64,000 bases of DNA from a bacterium (GTDB lineage: Bacteria; Gemmatimonadota; Gemmatimonadetes; Longimicrobiales; RSA9). The position numbers and the translations under genes were made by a program. The number at the start of each line of letters is the position of its first letter. The first letter of the stretch is position 1. Below are positions 1 through 8,452 of this stretch, piece by piece. The notes under the pieces are model-generated. The model did not search any database. It saw only the letters and a list, made by a program, of their open reading frames with translations, and was not told the origin of the DNA. Location: NCBI GenBank assembly GCA_003242735.1, contig QGVH01000001.1:186001-250000 (forward strand). The letters run 5' to 3'.

Positions 1-171
1 TGGGAAGCCGCGCTCGCAGCGGCGATCCTGGTCGGCGCCCTGGTCGCCGCGGCCGCCGGCACACCGGCCGTCAGCTTCGCTCCCGCAGACGCGGTCGGAC
101 TCACGGCGGGCATCGCAGCCGGCCTCGGCGCGCGCCGGCTCGCTGCGGGGCGCAGACGCTCCGGCCGTTGA
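1..171 (+). CDS. C-terminal end of a membrane protein (partial)
   Basis: The reading frame is open from the window edge to a TGA at 169-171, leaving 56 residues of a protein whose start lies outside. The visible part has two Ala/Val/Leu/Gly-rich hydrophobic stretches and a basic Arg-rich tail, which fits the last membrane segments and cytoplasmic end of an integral membrane protein. No family can be recognised from this fragment. It ends 4 bases from the stop of the convergent tyrosine phosphatase gene. Confidence 0.5.
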   Translation, partial: WEAALAAAILVGALVAAAAGTPAVSFAPADAVGLTAGIAAGLGARRLAAGRRRSGR

Positions 172-175
172 AGCG

Positions 176-865
176 TCACCGCCCCTCGTACGGCTGCACC
201 GCGATCGCCTTCGCGAGCACCGCCACGCACCGGTCGATCCGCGCGTAGCACTCCTCGAACACTTCCACCGGCTGGAGCACCGGATCGCGGATCGCCCGGG
301 TCTCGATCGGCAGCGGGTCCAGGTCGCCGAGCACCAGCACCGCGTCCGGGTCGACGCCGTACACCACCTGGATCCTCCGCGCCTGGCCGGGCTCCATCAC
401 CACGATGAGGTCGGCGCCGCGCACCAGGTCGACATCGAGCGGCCGCGAGCGGTGCGGGCGGAGGTCCAGACCCCGCCGCGCCGCCACCTCGATCGCCTCG
501 AGCGGAGCCGGCCGGCCCGGGCCGAGGAAGCCCGCAGAGAACACCCGGATCCTGTCCCGCAGGAACGGCGGCAAAGCGGCCCGCAGCGCCGCCTCGCCGT
601 AAGGGCTCCGGCAGATGTTGCCGTGACAGACCACCAACACCGACGTCACGGGCCGCGCGGCGAGCCGCGACCACGCACGCCTGCGCCGCCACCGGTGCAG
701 CAGCCGATCCGGACCGTGCCGGATCCACCTCTTCAGCCGCGCCGCCGTCGGACTCTGGAGTAACCCGCGCGCCGCACGGCCGAGCGCCGACCACCACCCC
801 GGCGCCGCGTCTGTGCCCACCACCTCACTCGATCCCCTCTCGCTTCCCCCGGATTCCCGCGCCAT
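176..865 (-). CDS. Low-molecular-weight protein-tyrosine phosphatase
   Basis: The P-loop signature CHGNICRSP near residue 85 is the C-x5-R-S catalytic loop of LMW-PTPs, and the DP motif near residue 195 supplies the general-acid aspartate. Such enzymes dephosphorylate phosphotyrosine on regulatory kinases and often control exopolysaccharide export. The ATG at 865 gives 229 residues, about 75 more than the usual 150. The extra N-terminus is basic and low in complexity, so a later start just before the VTSVLVVCHGN strand is possible. The gene converges on the membrane-protein fragment at the window edge. Family call is firm; start is uncertain. Confidence 0.8.
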   Translation of the reverse strand: MARESGGSERGSSEVVGTDAAPGWWSALGRAARGLLQSPTAARLKRWIRHGPDRLLHRWRRRRAWSRLAARPVTSVLVVCHGNICRSPYGEAALRAALPPFLRDRIRVFSAGFLGPGRPAPLEAIEVAARRGLDLRPHRSRPLDVDLVRGADLIVVMEPGQARRIQVVYGVDPDAVLVLGDLDPLPIETRAIRDPVLQPVEVFEECYARIDRCVAVLAKAIAVQPYEGR

Positions 866-1363
866 GCGCCTGCACTCCCCGTACGTTGCTCTCGCTCCGG
901 AGCCGCCTCGGCCACACCCGCCCCAGGCCGCCTCCTGCCCCATTCCAATTACGGCCCCCCACGCCGCCCGGTCCAGCCCCGACCCTCCGCGGCATCCCGA
1001 GCGGGGCGTGTGGCACCCACGCGACAACGGAGGCCTGAACGACCCGCCATCTCCACGTTCCGTCTCACACATGCAGCGGGCACAAACTGCTATCGCGTCC
1101 GCGCCGCGCGACCCACTCCGTCCTCTCCCCGATGGCGCCCGATGCGGACGAGCCCGGCGGGATCCCCTCCCGCCGGGCTCGCTCACGTCCGGCACACGAT
1201 CGCGCTTCCTCCGCCCCTACCCGCAGCGCCCCCCGGAGCTGCACCACCCCGGGGCGGCGAGGCCGCGGGCGGACGGCCCCCCGGGCTGCCGGGCAGCGGC
1301 GGAGGAGCCGTCTCCACCCCCGCCCGGCGTTGCACCGGGCTGGCGCGGGGCGTGGCGAGGGTC
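866..1363. other. Non-coding gap, 498 bases
   Basis: The gap lies between the phosphatase start and the amidohydrolase stop, both on the minus strand. It contains the strong hairpin at 1150-1180 and otherwise only GC-rich sequence. Long open frames here lack any recognisable protein pattern and look like composition artefacts. No clear promoter was identified. Confidence 0.4.
1150..1180 (-). terminator. 13-bp GC-rich hairpin
   Basis: GAGCCCGGCGGGA is followed by a 5-base loop and its exact reverse complement. There is no T-tract on either side. The hairpin lies about 180 bases past the stop of the amidohydrolase gene and upstream of the phosphatase, so it probably ends the former's transcript. 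Function is inferred from position. Confidence 0.5.
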
Positions 1364-3067
1364 TCACCCCGCGAGACGTCCGCCGGGCCTCAACACCCGC
1401 CCTGGCTTTGCGCCGGTGTGCTCGCCGTCCCGGATGACGAACACGCCGTTCACCAGCACGTGGGGGATGCCCACCGGATACTGGTGCGGCCGTTCGAACG
1501 TCGCCCGGTCCGCGACGGTGTTGGGGTCGAAGGCGACGAGGTCCGCGAACGCGCCCGGCGCGATCCGCCCCCGCCCCTCGAGCCGCAGCCGCGCGGCGGG
1601 CATGCCTGTCATCTTGTGGATCGCGGTCTCCAGCGGCATGAGCTTCTGCTCGCGGCAGTAGTGGCCGAGCACGCGGGGGAACGTGCCGTAGTTGCGCGGG
1701 TGCACCGAGCCCTCCATCTCCTCGGCGGGCCGCGCCTGCGCGCCGCCATCCGAGCAGATCATGCCCAGCGGATGCGCCAGGAACCGGGCCGTGTTCTCCT
1801 CGCTCATGCCGAAGCCGACCATCCCGCCGCCGCCGCCCTCGATCATGATGCGCAGCAGCAGCGCGTACGGCTCCTCACCGCGCTCCCGCGCCAGCTCGCC
1901 CAGCCGCCGGCCCCGCGCCCACGCGAACGCGTCGCCCACGGACGTCACCTGCACCGCGTCCCACGACCCGAGCTCGTCTTCCACCTTCTCCCGCACCGCC
2001 GCCTCGATGCGCGGCTGCAGCGCGGGATCCTGGAGCCGCGCGATGAACGCGGCGTTCCCGCCGTCACGGGTCCACACGGGGAAGAGGTTCGAGAGACTCG
2101 TGCTGTACGCGACGTACGGGTAGCGGTCGAACATCACGTCCGTGCCGGCCGCCCGCGCGGACTCGATCAGGTCCAGCACCGGCTGGCCCTTCCACCAGTT
2201 CCGCTGGCCCTGCGCCTTGAGGTGCGAGATCTGGACCGGCACGCCCGCCTGCCGGCCGACGGCGATCGCCTCCTCGACGGCCGCGAACAGCTCGTCGTCC
2301 TCGTTGCGCATGTGCGTCGCGTACGGCAGCCCCGTCCCGCGCAACGCACGCGCGAGCGCGACCAGCTCGTTGCGGTCTGCGAACGCGCCCGGCGTGTACT
2401 CGAGCCCGCTGGACAGACCGCACGCGCCCTGGCGCAGCGCCTCCTCCACCAGCGCCACCATCCGCGCCAGCTCCTCCGGCGTCGCCGGCCGGTCGTCCTG
2501 GCCGACGACGTAGGCCCGGATCGTCCCCGCGCCGACCATGCTCGCCAGGTTCACCGCCGTGCCCTGCGCCTGGAGCTGAAGGAAGAAGCCGCCGAGGTCG
2601 CGGAAATCCAGGTCCACGCCGTAGCGCCGCCGGTACGACTCGCGGCGTCGCTCGAACTCCTCCTCCGTCACTGGACCCACCGACCCGCCATCCTGGCCGG
2701 TGACCTCCGTCGTCACGCCTTGCCGGACCTTGCTGTCCGCCCGCGGGTTGACCAGCAGGACCAGGTCGGTGTGCGCGTGGATGTCGATGAAGCCGGGTGC
2801 CAGCGCGAGCCCCCGCAGATCCACCACCTCCGCGCCGCGCTCCGCGAGGCGCGGGCCCACCTCCACGATCCGGTCGCCGCTCACCCGGACGTCCGCCTCG
2901 ACCGGCGGCGCGCCCGTGCCGTCGTAGACCAGCGCGCCGCGCAACAGCAGGTCGGCAGCGCCACGGCGCGTCGTCTGCCCGCCGAACGCCGACGCGGCGG
3001 CTCCCGGCACGAGCAGCGCCGGGCCCAACGCCGCACCGGCGGCGCGCAGGAATCGTCTGCGATCCAT
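1364..3067 (-). CDS. Tat-exported D-aminoacylase-like amidohydrolase
   Basis: The 567-residue protein begins with a twin-arginine signal (RRRFLRAAG followed by a hydrophobic stretch), so it is likely folded before export. It then has the amidohydrolase layout of N-acyl-D-amino-acid deacylases: a small beta domain, the metal-binding HAHTD motif near residue 97, the QGVTTEVTG strand, and a late DLVAFDP strand. Such enzymes hydrolyse N-acyl-D-amino acids or related amides. The cysteine that bridges metals in characterised D-aminoacylases (in an NCG motif) is replaced here by GQDGG, so substrate and metal site may differ. The gene has no obvious operon partner. Confidence 0.82.
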   Translation of the reverse strand: MDRRRFLRAAGAALGPALLVPGAAASAFGGQTTRRGAADLLLRGALVYDGTGAPPVEADVRVSGDRIVEVGPRLAERGAEVVDLRGLALAPGFIDIHAHTDLVLLVNPRADSKVRQGVTTEVTGQDGGSVGPVTEEEFERRRESYRRRYGVDLDFRDLGGFFLQLQAQGTAVNLASMVGAGTIRAYVVGQDDRPATPEELARMVALVEEALRQGACGLSSGLEYTPGAFADRNELVALARALRGTGLPYATHMRNEDDELFAAVEEAIAVGRQAGVPVQISHLKAQGQRNWWKGQPVLDLIESARAAGTDVMFDRYPYVAYSTSLSNLFPVWTRDGGNAAFIARLQDPALQPRIEAAVREKVEDELGSWDAVQVTSVGDAFAWARGRRLGELARERGEEPYALLLRIMIEGGGGGMVGFGMSEENTARFLAHPLGMICSDGGAQARPAEEMEGSVHPRNYGTFPRVLGHYCREQKLMPLETAIHKMTGMPAARLRLEGRGRIAPGAFADLVAFDPNTVADRATFERPHQYPVGIPHVLVNGVFVIRDGEHTGAKPGRVLRPGGRLAG

Positions 3068-3092
3068 CCGTCGTCCTCGATCCTGGAGCCGC

Positions 3093-3542
3093 TCAGTCCT
3101 CGATCTTTTCCTCCGGCGGCCAGCGCCCGGAGGGGATCCGGCGCCGCGGCGTCAGCCGCCGCGCCAGCTTGGGTCCCGCGACGTAGACCCAGCAGGCCAG
3201 CCCGCCCGCCTCCGTGGCGACCCGCCGGAAGAGCCCCTCACTCACGCCCTCGTACTCATCCAGCCGCGCCAGCACCTCGGGAGGGCAACGCCAGATCTCG
3301 CCTTCGACCCGGCCCTTTCCGGCGAGCACCAGCGCCGGGTACTCGCCATCGATGTCGTACAACGAGCCCTGCACGGTCGCGGGCCCGATCCGCACGCAAC
3401 CCTCCAGGAGGCTGGCCCCTTCCTGCCCCCGTTGCAGGGTGCCGTATGTGAACAGATGGAAGCCTCTGCTGCGGAAGCGCCGCGGCTCCGTGGAGCCCGC
3501 GCTCCCGCCGTCGACCGTCTCTGGCCCGTCCGTCATGTTCAT
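3093..3542 (-). CDS. Gamma-glutamylcyclotransferase-like (AIG2 fold) protein
   Basis: The FTYGTLQRG motif near residue 30 is the typical first strand and substrate loop of the GGCT/AIG2 family. It is followed by the expected GxLYDIDGEYPAL strand and the E-x-LDEYEG segment, whose glutamate is the usual catalytic residue. Members act on gamma-glutamyl amines, although many bacterial copies are uncharacterised. The ATG at 3542 gives 149 residues. A second ATG at 3536 is equally possible because neither has a clear ribosome-binding site. The gene lies 25 bases upstream of the amidohydrolase on the same strand, so co-transcription is plausible. Confidence 0.8.
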   Translation of the reverse strand: MNMTDGPETVDGGSAGSTEPRRFRSRGFHLFTYGTLQRGQEGASLLEGCVRIGPATVQGSLYDIDGEYPALVLAGKGRVEGEIWRCPPEVLARLDEYEGVSEGLFRRVATEAGGLACWVYVAGPKLARRLTPRRRIPSGRWPPEEKIED

Positions 3543-3600
3543 CCGTAAGGAAGTGGGACTGCCGCCCGCCGCCACGGCCCGGCCGCCGGGGCGCGGCGCC

Positions 3601-3873
3601 TCACCCGAGGCCGCCGGTCCGCCGGATCCGCCCCGGATCCAGGCCGCCCGCCGTCAGGATCTTCTGCTCCAACCGCTCCGCCTGCTCCTCCACGAAGGCG
3701 TGCAGAGCGTTCAGGTGCGACGACGCCTCTTCGAACTCCGCGGCCGGGAAATCTTCCGCCTCCGCGTGCCGCAGGGTTCCCGCGACCGCGTCCAGCTCCC
3801 GGCCCGCTTTCTCCAGGGCGCGCCGCAGACGCGCCAGCGCCCGACGCGCCTCGCCCTCGACCGTGCCCCGCAT
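3601..3873 (-). CDS. Small coiled-coil protein, unknown function
   Basis: The 90-residue protein from the ATG at 3873 is almost entirely amphipathic helix, rich in Arg, Glu, Ala and Leu, with heptad-like spacing in the first 75 residues and a Gly/Arg tail. This suggests a helical bundle or coiled coil. Upstream extensions in the same frame are Gly/Arg-rich and look non-coding. No known family was recognised. It sits just upstream of the gamma-glutamylcyclotransferase-like gene and may share its transcript. Confidence 0.55.
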   Translation of the reverse strand: MRGTVEGEARRALARLRRALEKAGRELDAVAGTLRHAEAEDFPAAEFEEASSHLNALHAFVEEQAERLEQKILTAGGLDPGRIRRTGGLG

Positions 3874-4030
3874 GGGAACCGCTCCCGCGCTCCTGCCGAA
3901 CGCACCGCGCCCCGCGTCACGCCCGCCCCACGCCGCGATCCTGCGCATGATGCGCCCTGGGGCGGAGCGGCGCAATGCGTGGGAGGGGACGGGGGCAAGG
4001 GGGCGGGCAGTGAAGAGCCGCTCCCCCGCG

Positions 4031-4528
4031 CTACGCCCGACCCCGCCCCCGGATCCCTCGCACCCGGAGGAAGTTCCGCACCCGGCGCACGCCCGGCACG
4101 GCCCAGGCGGTGTCCAGCGCGATGGCGCCCACCTCCCGGTGCGGCACGATGCCCTCCAGGGTGATCACCGCGTCGTTCGCGTAGACCGCGATGCGGTCCG
4201 CGTCCGGGCCGATGGTCTCGTACAGGGCCATGTCCACGGCGCGGGCCAGGTCCCGATCGCGCAGCGCCCGCAGGTGGCGTTCGTACGACTCGGGCGGCAG
4301 CGTGTGGATCGGCGAGGGCCAGCCGCTCCGGGAGGGGGCGGGTGCGCGGCGCGCCCCGCGCCGCTCCGCGTACTCTCGCCGCTCGGCGTACGCGCCGTGG
4401 AAGCCGTCGGGGTAGCCGAAGCCGCCGCGCTCGAGATGGGCGACCGGCTCGCGGTCCAGCCGTGCGTGGACTCGCCGGTACCGGCGGGCCAGCACCTCCG
4501 TGGGATGGGGCCGGGATCGCGTAGGCAT
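4031..4528 (-). CDS. BON-domain protein
   Basis: The start at 4528 is supported by a GGAGGAGG ribosome-binding site nine bases upstream. The product has 165 residues. The N-terminal half is basic and low in complexity, with repeated YAERREYAERRG. The C-terminal half (about residues 95-160) matches a BON domain: a helix, then AVYANDAVITLEGIV, then a helix and VPGVRRVRNFLRV. BON domains bind membranes or ligands and occur in OsmY-like stress proteins. There is no signal peptide, unlike OsmY, so a cytoplasmic role is likely. Confidence 0.75.
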   Translation of the reverse strand: MPTRSRPHPTEVLARRYRRVHARLDREPVAHLERGGFGYPDGFHGAYAERREYAERRGARRAPAPSRSGWPSPIHTLPPESYERHLRALRDRDLARAVDMALYETIGPDADRIAVYANDAVITLEGIVPHREVGAIALDTAWAVPGVRRVRNFLRVRGIRGRGRA

Positions 4529-4880
4529 GGGCTCGCCTCCTCCGCAGGGGGTCATGGACGCGGGAGCCCCCGGCCGCAGGAATCGCACCGGATCGGAGCA
4601 GGCCCAGGCAAGAGGTGAACCGCGGGTGGGGGTGGGGGAGGAGTCTTCTCGCCGCCCCCGCCCGGGCGGGAGGGGGCGCCAGGGTGTGGCGGCGCGTCAG
4701 CGTTCCGCGGCCGCCTCGTCCCGCCCGCAGCTCTCCGCTCGGGCGGGAGGGCAGGGCGGGGCCGACCCCGGGGCGGGAGCGGCGACGGCGGGGACCCTCG
4801 CGGCAGACGCCCGCCGCCGCGTCAGGGACAGGTTGCACGGCACGACGGTCGTGCCGACTTCCACGGGCGCGCCGGCGCGT
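4529..4880. other. Non-coding gap, 352 bases
   Basis: The gap separates the BON-domain gene start from the stop of the upstream YgfZ-like gene, both on the minus strand. It holds the ribosome-binding site of the BON gene, GC-rich imperfect inverted repeats around 4660-4680, and the 9-bp hairpin at 4719-4748. No small gene is supported. Confidence 0.4.
4719..4748 (-). terminator. Hairpin downstream of the YgfZ-like gene
   Basis: TCCCGCCCG pairs exactly with CGGGCGGGA across a 12-base loop. It lies about 130 bases after the YgfZ-like stop on the minus strand. There is no T-tract, so its role as a terminator is inferred from position. Confidence 0.4.
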
Positions 4881-6038
4881 TCACCCCGCCCCCTGTTCTC
4901 CGCGCACGGATTCCTCGAATGGAAGCGCGACCACCTGCACCGGCGGGCCCTCCGGACCGCCCAGGCGCAACTCCGCCGGCGGCTCCACCTCGCGCCGCAC
5001 ATAGCCGAGCGCGATGGTCTGCCCGTGCACCGGCGAGGCGCACGCGCTGGTCACACGGCCGACCGGCTTCGTCTCGCCCGCGCGCACCAGCGTCGTCCCG
5101 CGCGCCGGCGCCGGCACTTCGCCCAGCAGCAGCCCCCGGAGGTGCCAGTTCACGTGGCCACGGTGCAGGATGCGCACGATCACCTCCTGCCCCGTGTAGC
5201 ACCCCTTGGTCTCGCTGATCGCGCGCTCACGGAGCCCCGCCTCCAGCGGGATCGTCGTCTCATCCATGTCCGCGCCCCACCGTGGCCGGCCCGCCTCGAT
5301 GCGCAGCGTCTCGAGGGTGCCGTGCCCCGCCGGCCGCGCGCCGGCATTCACCAGCGCACGCCACACCGTCTCGATCCGCTCGGTCGGAACGACGACGTCG
5401 TACCCGTCCACACCGGCGTACAGCGTCCGCACCACGAGCGCCTCCGGCCTCGCGGCGGCATCGCCTGACTCGCCCGAACCGGCGGACGCGCCGGCGGCGA
5501 CGCCCGTGAGCGGCACCGTCACGAACGCATCCTCCGCCATGCCCTCCGGCAACACGGTCGCCAGCGCTGCGCCCACGACCCGCCGCGCCGCCGGGCCGTA
5601 GACGCCGAGCACGCCCAGCGCGCCGGACACGTCCTCGGAACGTGCGAACAACGGCGGCACGAACCGCCGCAGATGATCCAGCACGTTCCCGAGCGCGCCC
5701 GCATCCAGCTCGAGCAACACGTCTCCCTGCGCGCGCCGGAGCACCAGGACGTCCGCCACCATCTTCCCCTTCGCCGTGAGCATCGCCGCGTACACGCCCT
5801 GGCCCGGCGGGGCGCCCGCCACGTCGTTGCTCACCAGGCCGTGGATCATCCGGACCGGCTCACGCCCGTGCATACGCACGAAGGCGCGGTCCGCGCGGTC
5901 CACCACCACCGCGTCGTTCCGCGCCGCCGCGTACTCGCGCTCGGGGTCGCCGTAGTGCCTCACGACCTCGCGGCCGGCCACCTCGCCGAACCGCGCGCCC
6001 AACGCCTCGTGAACGTGATGCAGGACTCCCGCTGCCAC
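4881..6038 (-). CDS. ygfZ: YgfZ/GcvT-like folate-binding protein
   Basis: The 385-residue protein carries the YgfZ signature KGCYTGQE near residue 280, with the conserved cysteine that separates this family from the true glycine-cleavage T-protein. The N-terminal part has the folate-binding-fold pattern (VSNDV, LTAKGKMVADV). YgfZ proteins use tetrahydrofolate and help maintain or repair certain iron-sulfur enzymes such as radical-SAM proteins. LipA, encoded further on, is a radical-SAM enzyme, but the genes are not linked. A Gly/Ser/Ala-rich insertion around residues 183-195 is not typical. The gene appears monocistronic between two hairpins. Confidence 0.85.
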   Translation of the reverse strand: MAAGVLHHVHEALGARFGEVAGREVVRHYGDPEREYAAARNDAVVVDRADRAFVRMHGREPVRMIHGLVSNDVAGAPPGQGVYAAMLTAKGKMVADVLVLRRAQGDVLLELDAGALGNVLDHLRRFVPPLFARSEDVSGALGVLGVYGPAARRVVGAALATVLPEGMAEDAFVTVPLTGVAAGASAGSGESGDAAARPEALVVRTLYAGVDGYDVVVPTERIETVWRALVNAGARPAGHGTLETLRIEAGRPRWGADMDETTIPLEAGLRERAISETKGCYTGQEVIVRILHRGHVNWHLRGLLLGEVPAPARGTTLVRAGETKPVGRVTSACASPVHGQTIALGYVRREVEPPAELRLGGPEGPPVQVVALPFEESVRGEQGAG

Positions 6039-6094
6039 CTGCGTTCTCCGCCGTTGCGCGGTCCGCCGGCCCGGGCGGCGGCCCGAGCAACGCC

Positions 6095-6115
6095 GAGCCG
6101 CCGCGCGGGCGGCTC
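6095..6115 (-). terminator. Hairpin after the SirB1-like gene
   Basis: GAGCCGCC pairs exactly with GGCGGCTC across a 5-base loop, seven bases past the stop of the SirB1-like gene on the minus strand and upstream of the YgfZ-like start. It likely ends the SirB1-like transcript and isolates ygfZ. Confidence 0.5.
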
Positions 6116-6121
6116 AACCCG

Positions 6122-6958
6122 TCATTGCCCGTGCTCCCGCGCCAGTTCCCGGATCAGCTCGCTCACCCGGCGCGCGTCCGGCGCCTCAGGCGCCAGGTCC
6201 AGGTAACGTTCGAGGTCCGCGATCGCCTCATGGACCCGGCCGAGCCGCGCCAGCAACATCCCCCGGTCCCGCAACTCCACCGTCGCATCAGGACGCAGGA
6301 GCAGGAGCCGCTCGACCGCCGCCAGCGCGCGCCGGTCGTCCCGCGCGTTCAGGTAGATCCCTTTCAGACTCGTCAGGATCGAGACCAGAATGTCCCGCTT
6401 GCCCACGGGCTGGAGGAACTCCGGCCGGAGCCGCACCATGCCGCCGTAGACCCGGTCCAGCAGCTCCTGCGCCTGGTCCTCGAACCGCAGCCGCCCCTGC
6501 TCGAACGGGTCCACCAGCAGCCGGACCGCTTCGCCCTCGTAGCGGACCAGGAAATGACCCGGGAACGCCACGCCTACCAGCGGCAGCCCCAGCCGCCAAC
6601 CCACCTCCAGGTACACCACCCCCAGCGTTTGGGGCACGCCGAGCCGCCGGTCCAGCACATCGTTGAGGAAGAGGTTCCGCACGTCGTGGTACGCGTCGAC
6701 GTTTCCGCGGAACCCTTCCTCCCTGAACAACACACGGTTCAGCTCCTGCACGACGACCGGCGGCGCCGTCTCGTCCCCCAACCGGTCGCGCACCCGCTCC
6801 GCCAGCAGGTCCAGCCGCCGCAGGTACGGCGCCAGCGGCAGCTGCGGGTACTCCTCCGCAGCCAGCAACAACGCGGCGCTCGCCAGGTCCAGCTCCGGCT
6901 CGGGCCGCGCCACCAGCGCCTCGAACCGCGAGCGCACCGAAGGGGCCGGCGTGCTCAC
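6122..6958 (-). CDS. SirB1-family protein (transglutaminase-like domain plus TPR)
   Basis: The 278-residue product has the SirB1 pattern: ELNRVLFREEGFRGN, then a segment ending LGVPQTLGVVYLEVG, then FPGHFLVRYE, followed by two helical TPR-like repeats from about residue 200. The family is widespread, often next to heme or translation-release genes, but its biochemical role is unsettled. The GTG at 6958 is chosen because it overlaps the stop of the upstream gene in a GTGA arrangement, which implies translational coupling. Open frame upstream of this GTG is antisense-like Gly/Arg-rich sequence. Confidence 0.82.
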   Translation of the reverse strand: MSTPAPSVRSRFEALVARPEPELDLASAALLLAAEEYPQLPLAPYLRRLDLLAERVRDRLGDETAPPVVVQELNRVLFREEGFRGNVDAYHDVRNLFLNDVLDRRLGVPQTLGVVYLEVGWRLGLPLVGVAFPGHFLVRYEGEAVRLLVDPFEQGRLRFEDQAQELLDRVYGGMVRLRPEFLQPVGKRDILVSILTSLKGIYLNARDDRRALAAVERLLLLRPDATVELRDRGMLLARLGRVHEAIADLERYLDLAPEAPDARRVSELIRELAREHGQ

Positions 6959-7236
6959 GGACCGCTGCCTTCCCGGTACATCCGCGTCAGGACCTCCTCC
7001 TGCCCGGCCAGCTCCCGCACCATCCGGTTCACGTCCGCGTTGGTCGCCGCGTTCGGCAGCGGGACCTCCCGCTCCGGCCCGCCATCGTGCGGCAGGAACA
7101 CCACCGTCACGCGATACCCCTGCACGCCCGTCGCCCGCCGCGCGACCAGGTCCACGGTGTGCGCACGACCGTCGATCTCCAGCCGGTCCATCAACCGGTG
7201 CGCCTTCCACGACGTACCGCGCCCGATCTTGCCCAT
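6955..7236 (-). CDS. Small conserved-looking protein coupled to the SirB1-like gene
   Basis: The 93-residue protein is not recognised. It has an alternating strand pattern in the middle (LEIDGRAHTVDLVARRATGV, then YRVTVVFLP) and a helical C-terminus. There is no signal peptide and no cysteine. Its stop overlaps the GTG start of the SirB1-like gene by four bases, so the two are almost certainly translated together. It could be a small beta-rich regulator or partner of the SirB1-like protein. Confidence 0.6.
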   Translation of the reverse strand: MGKIGRGTSWKAHRLMDRLEIDGRAHTVDLVARRATGVQGYRVTVVFLPHDGGPEREVPLPNAATNADVNRMVRELAGQEEVLTRMYREGSGP

Positions 7237-7412
7237 CGCTCCTCTTCCTGCCCCTCGTTCACCGACGCTCGCACGGCGCGAGCCGCTCGCTGGGCCAAGT
7301 TACGCGGCACACTCGCGCCGCTGCAACAGCCCGCCGCCACACGCCGGCTATCCGACTGACGATGCCCGTGAATCGCCTGCAGGCTGGTGGGTGCCCGGCG
7401 CAGCCCCGCGCC

Positions 7413-7706
7413 TCAGGCGGCGTCGCGCTGGTCCTCGCCTTCGCCGCGGCTCAGATCCAGCGCGGCCGCACGCCCGCAACTGTGACAGTACAGGATGACC
7501 GTGTAGTTCCCGTCGGGCGACGTCGGAACCGCCGCGCCCCGCTCCATGCTCCGCGCATCCAGGAAACACACCACCTCGATCGTGTCCGGCCCGCAATGCG
7601 GACACGGCACGTTCGACGGGTCTTCCAGGTACGCGCGCGCCAGCGCCATCCCGTCCTGGAGATCGAACTCCGGCGTACCGCCGTCGGGCTCCTTGTACTC
7701 CGACAT
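7413..7706 (-). CDS. Small zinc-ribbon-like protein
   Basis: The 97-residue protein has a CPHCG motif near residue 35 and a CHSCG motif near residue 75. The spacing suits a four-cysteine zinc ribbon built on a beta hairpin. The C-terminal tail is acidic and Arg-rich. No specific family was recognised. The ATG at 7706 starts MSEYKEPDGG; an upstream in-frame ATG adds eight Pro/Gly-rich residues and is less likely. It lies upstream of the 93-residue gene on the same strand with a 176-base gap. Confidence 0.6.
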   Translation of the reverse strand: MSEYKEPDGGTPEFDLQDGMALARAYLEDPSNVPCPHCGPDTIEVVCFLDARSMERGAAVPTSPDGNYTVILYCHSCGRAAALDLSRGEGEDQRDAA

Positions 7707-7869
7707 CCGCCCTCCCGGATCAGGGGCCACCCCTCGATCCGAGCAAACTCCATTCCCGCCACCCCGGCCCGGATCGGCGCGTCCGGGACGGCGGGTCCGC
7801 CCCCGCTCGCCCCCGTCCCCGAGCGCCGTGCCGCCTCAAACCCCGGGTCCCATCCGGGGTAGTAACTTG

Positions 7870-7898
7870 TTGCAATGCAATGCGTTGCGGCGTATGCC
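7870..7898 (+). promoter_or_regulatory. Candidate sigma-70-type promoter
   Basis: TTGCAA and TATGCC are separated by 17 bases, upstream of the coiled-coil gene at 7962. The matches are 4/6 and 3/6, so this is a weak prediction. A CCCCGG/CCGGGG hairpin lies just upstream at 7841-7859. Confidence 0.3.
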
Positions 7899-7961
7899 TC
7901 GGGATCGCGGGCGACGGGCGGCGGCGACACACCCCCTGTCATCGCAACAGGACGGACGAGC

Positions 7962-8330
7962 ATGACATCGTATCGGGAGCTGATCCAGGAGATCCGGACG
8001 ACGGGCGAGGAGTGGGCGCGGAAGCGGCGCGAGCTGGCGGCGCTCCAGAACCGGCGCAAGGCGCTGCACCTCGCGCTGCGCGACCGGGCGCTGCGGGAGG
8101 CCGCGGCACGCGGCGAGAAGCTGAGCGTCACCGCGGCCGCTGAGGAGGCCCGGGCGCACCCGGAGTACATCGCGTGCCTGGACGAGATCGCGTTGAAGCA
8201 GTTCGAGGTGGACCTGGCCGAGGTCGCGTACACCTCGGCGCGCGCGCTCTTCCAGGCGGCGATCGCGGAGCAGGGCGGCGCCGGCGGCCTGCTCGGGGAC
8301 GTGGACGCGTTGGACCGCTCCGCCGCGTGA
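7962..8330 (+). CDS. Helical (coiled-coil) protein, unknown function
   Basis: The 122-residue product is rich in Glu, Arg, Ala and Leu and predicted to be mainly long helices (about residues 5-60 and 65-110). It has no signal peptide or cysteine-rich motif. A purine-rich AGGACGG lies upstream of the ATG at 7962. Earlier in-frame starts add Gly/Thr-rich sequence and are unlikely. It is transcribed in the same direction as selD, 122 bases away with a hairpin between, so it is probably separate. Confidence 0.55.
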   Translation: MTSYRELIQEIRTTGEEWARKRRELAALQNRRKALHLALRDRALREAAARGEKLSVTAAAEEARAHPEYIACLDEIALKQFEVDLAEVAYTSARALFQAAIAEQGGAGGLLGDVDALDRSAA

Positions 8331-8333
8331 ATC

Positions 8334-8352
8334 GCGCCGGCCACGCCGGCGC
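8334..8352 (+). terminator. Short hairpin after the coiled-coil gene
   Basis: GCGCCGG pairs with CCGGCGC across a 5-base loop, three bases past the stop codon. There is no T-tract. It probably ends the upstream transcript before selD. Confidence 0.4.
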
Positions 8353-8452
8353 GTCGTCGCGCGCGACGCTTCGCCTCCCTCCCCGAGGCCCGGTGGCGGG
8401 CCGCGGCGCGCGACCTTTCAGTCCTCGCCGCTCCCGGCTTACATTCTCACGC

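Noticed and set aside
1010-3451. Long plus-strand open frame opposite the amidohydrolase
   Set aside because: It is antisense to a clear amidohydrolase and Arg/Pro-rich, with no motif or ribosome-binding site.
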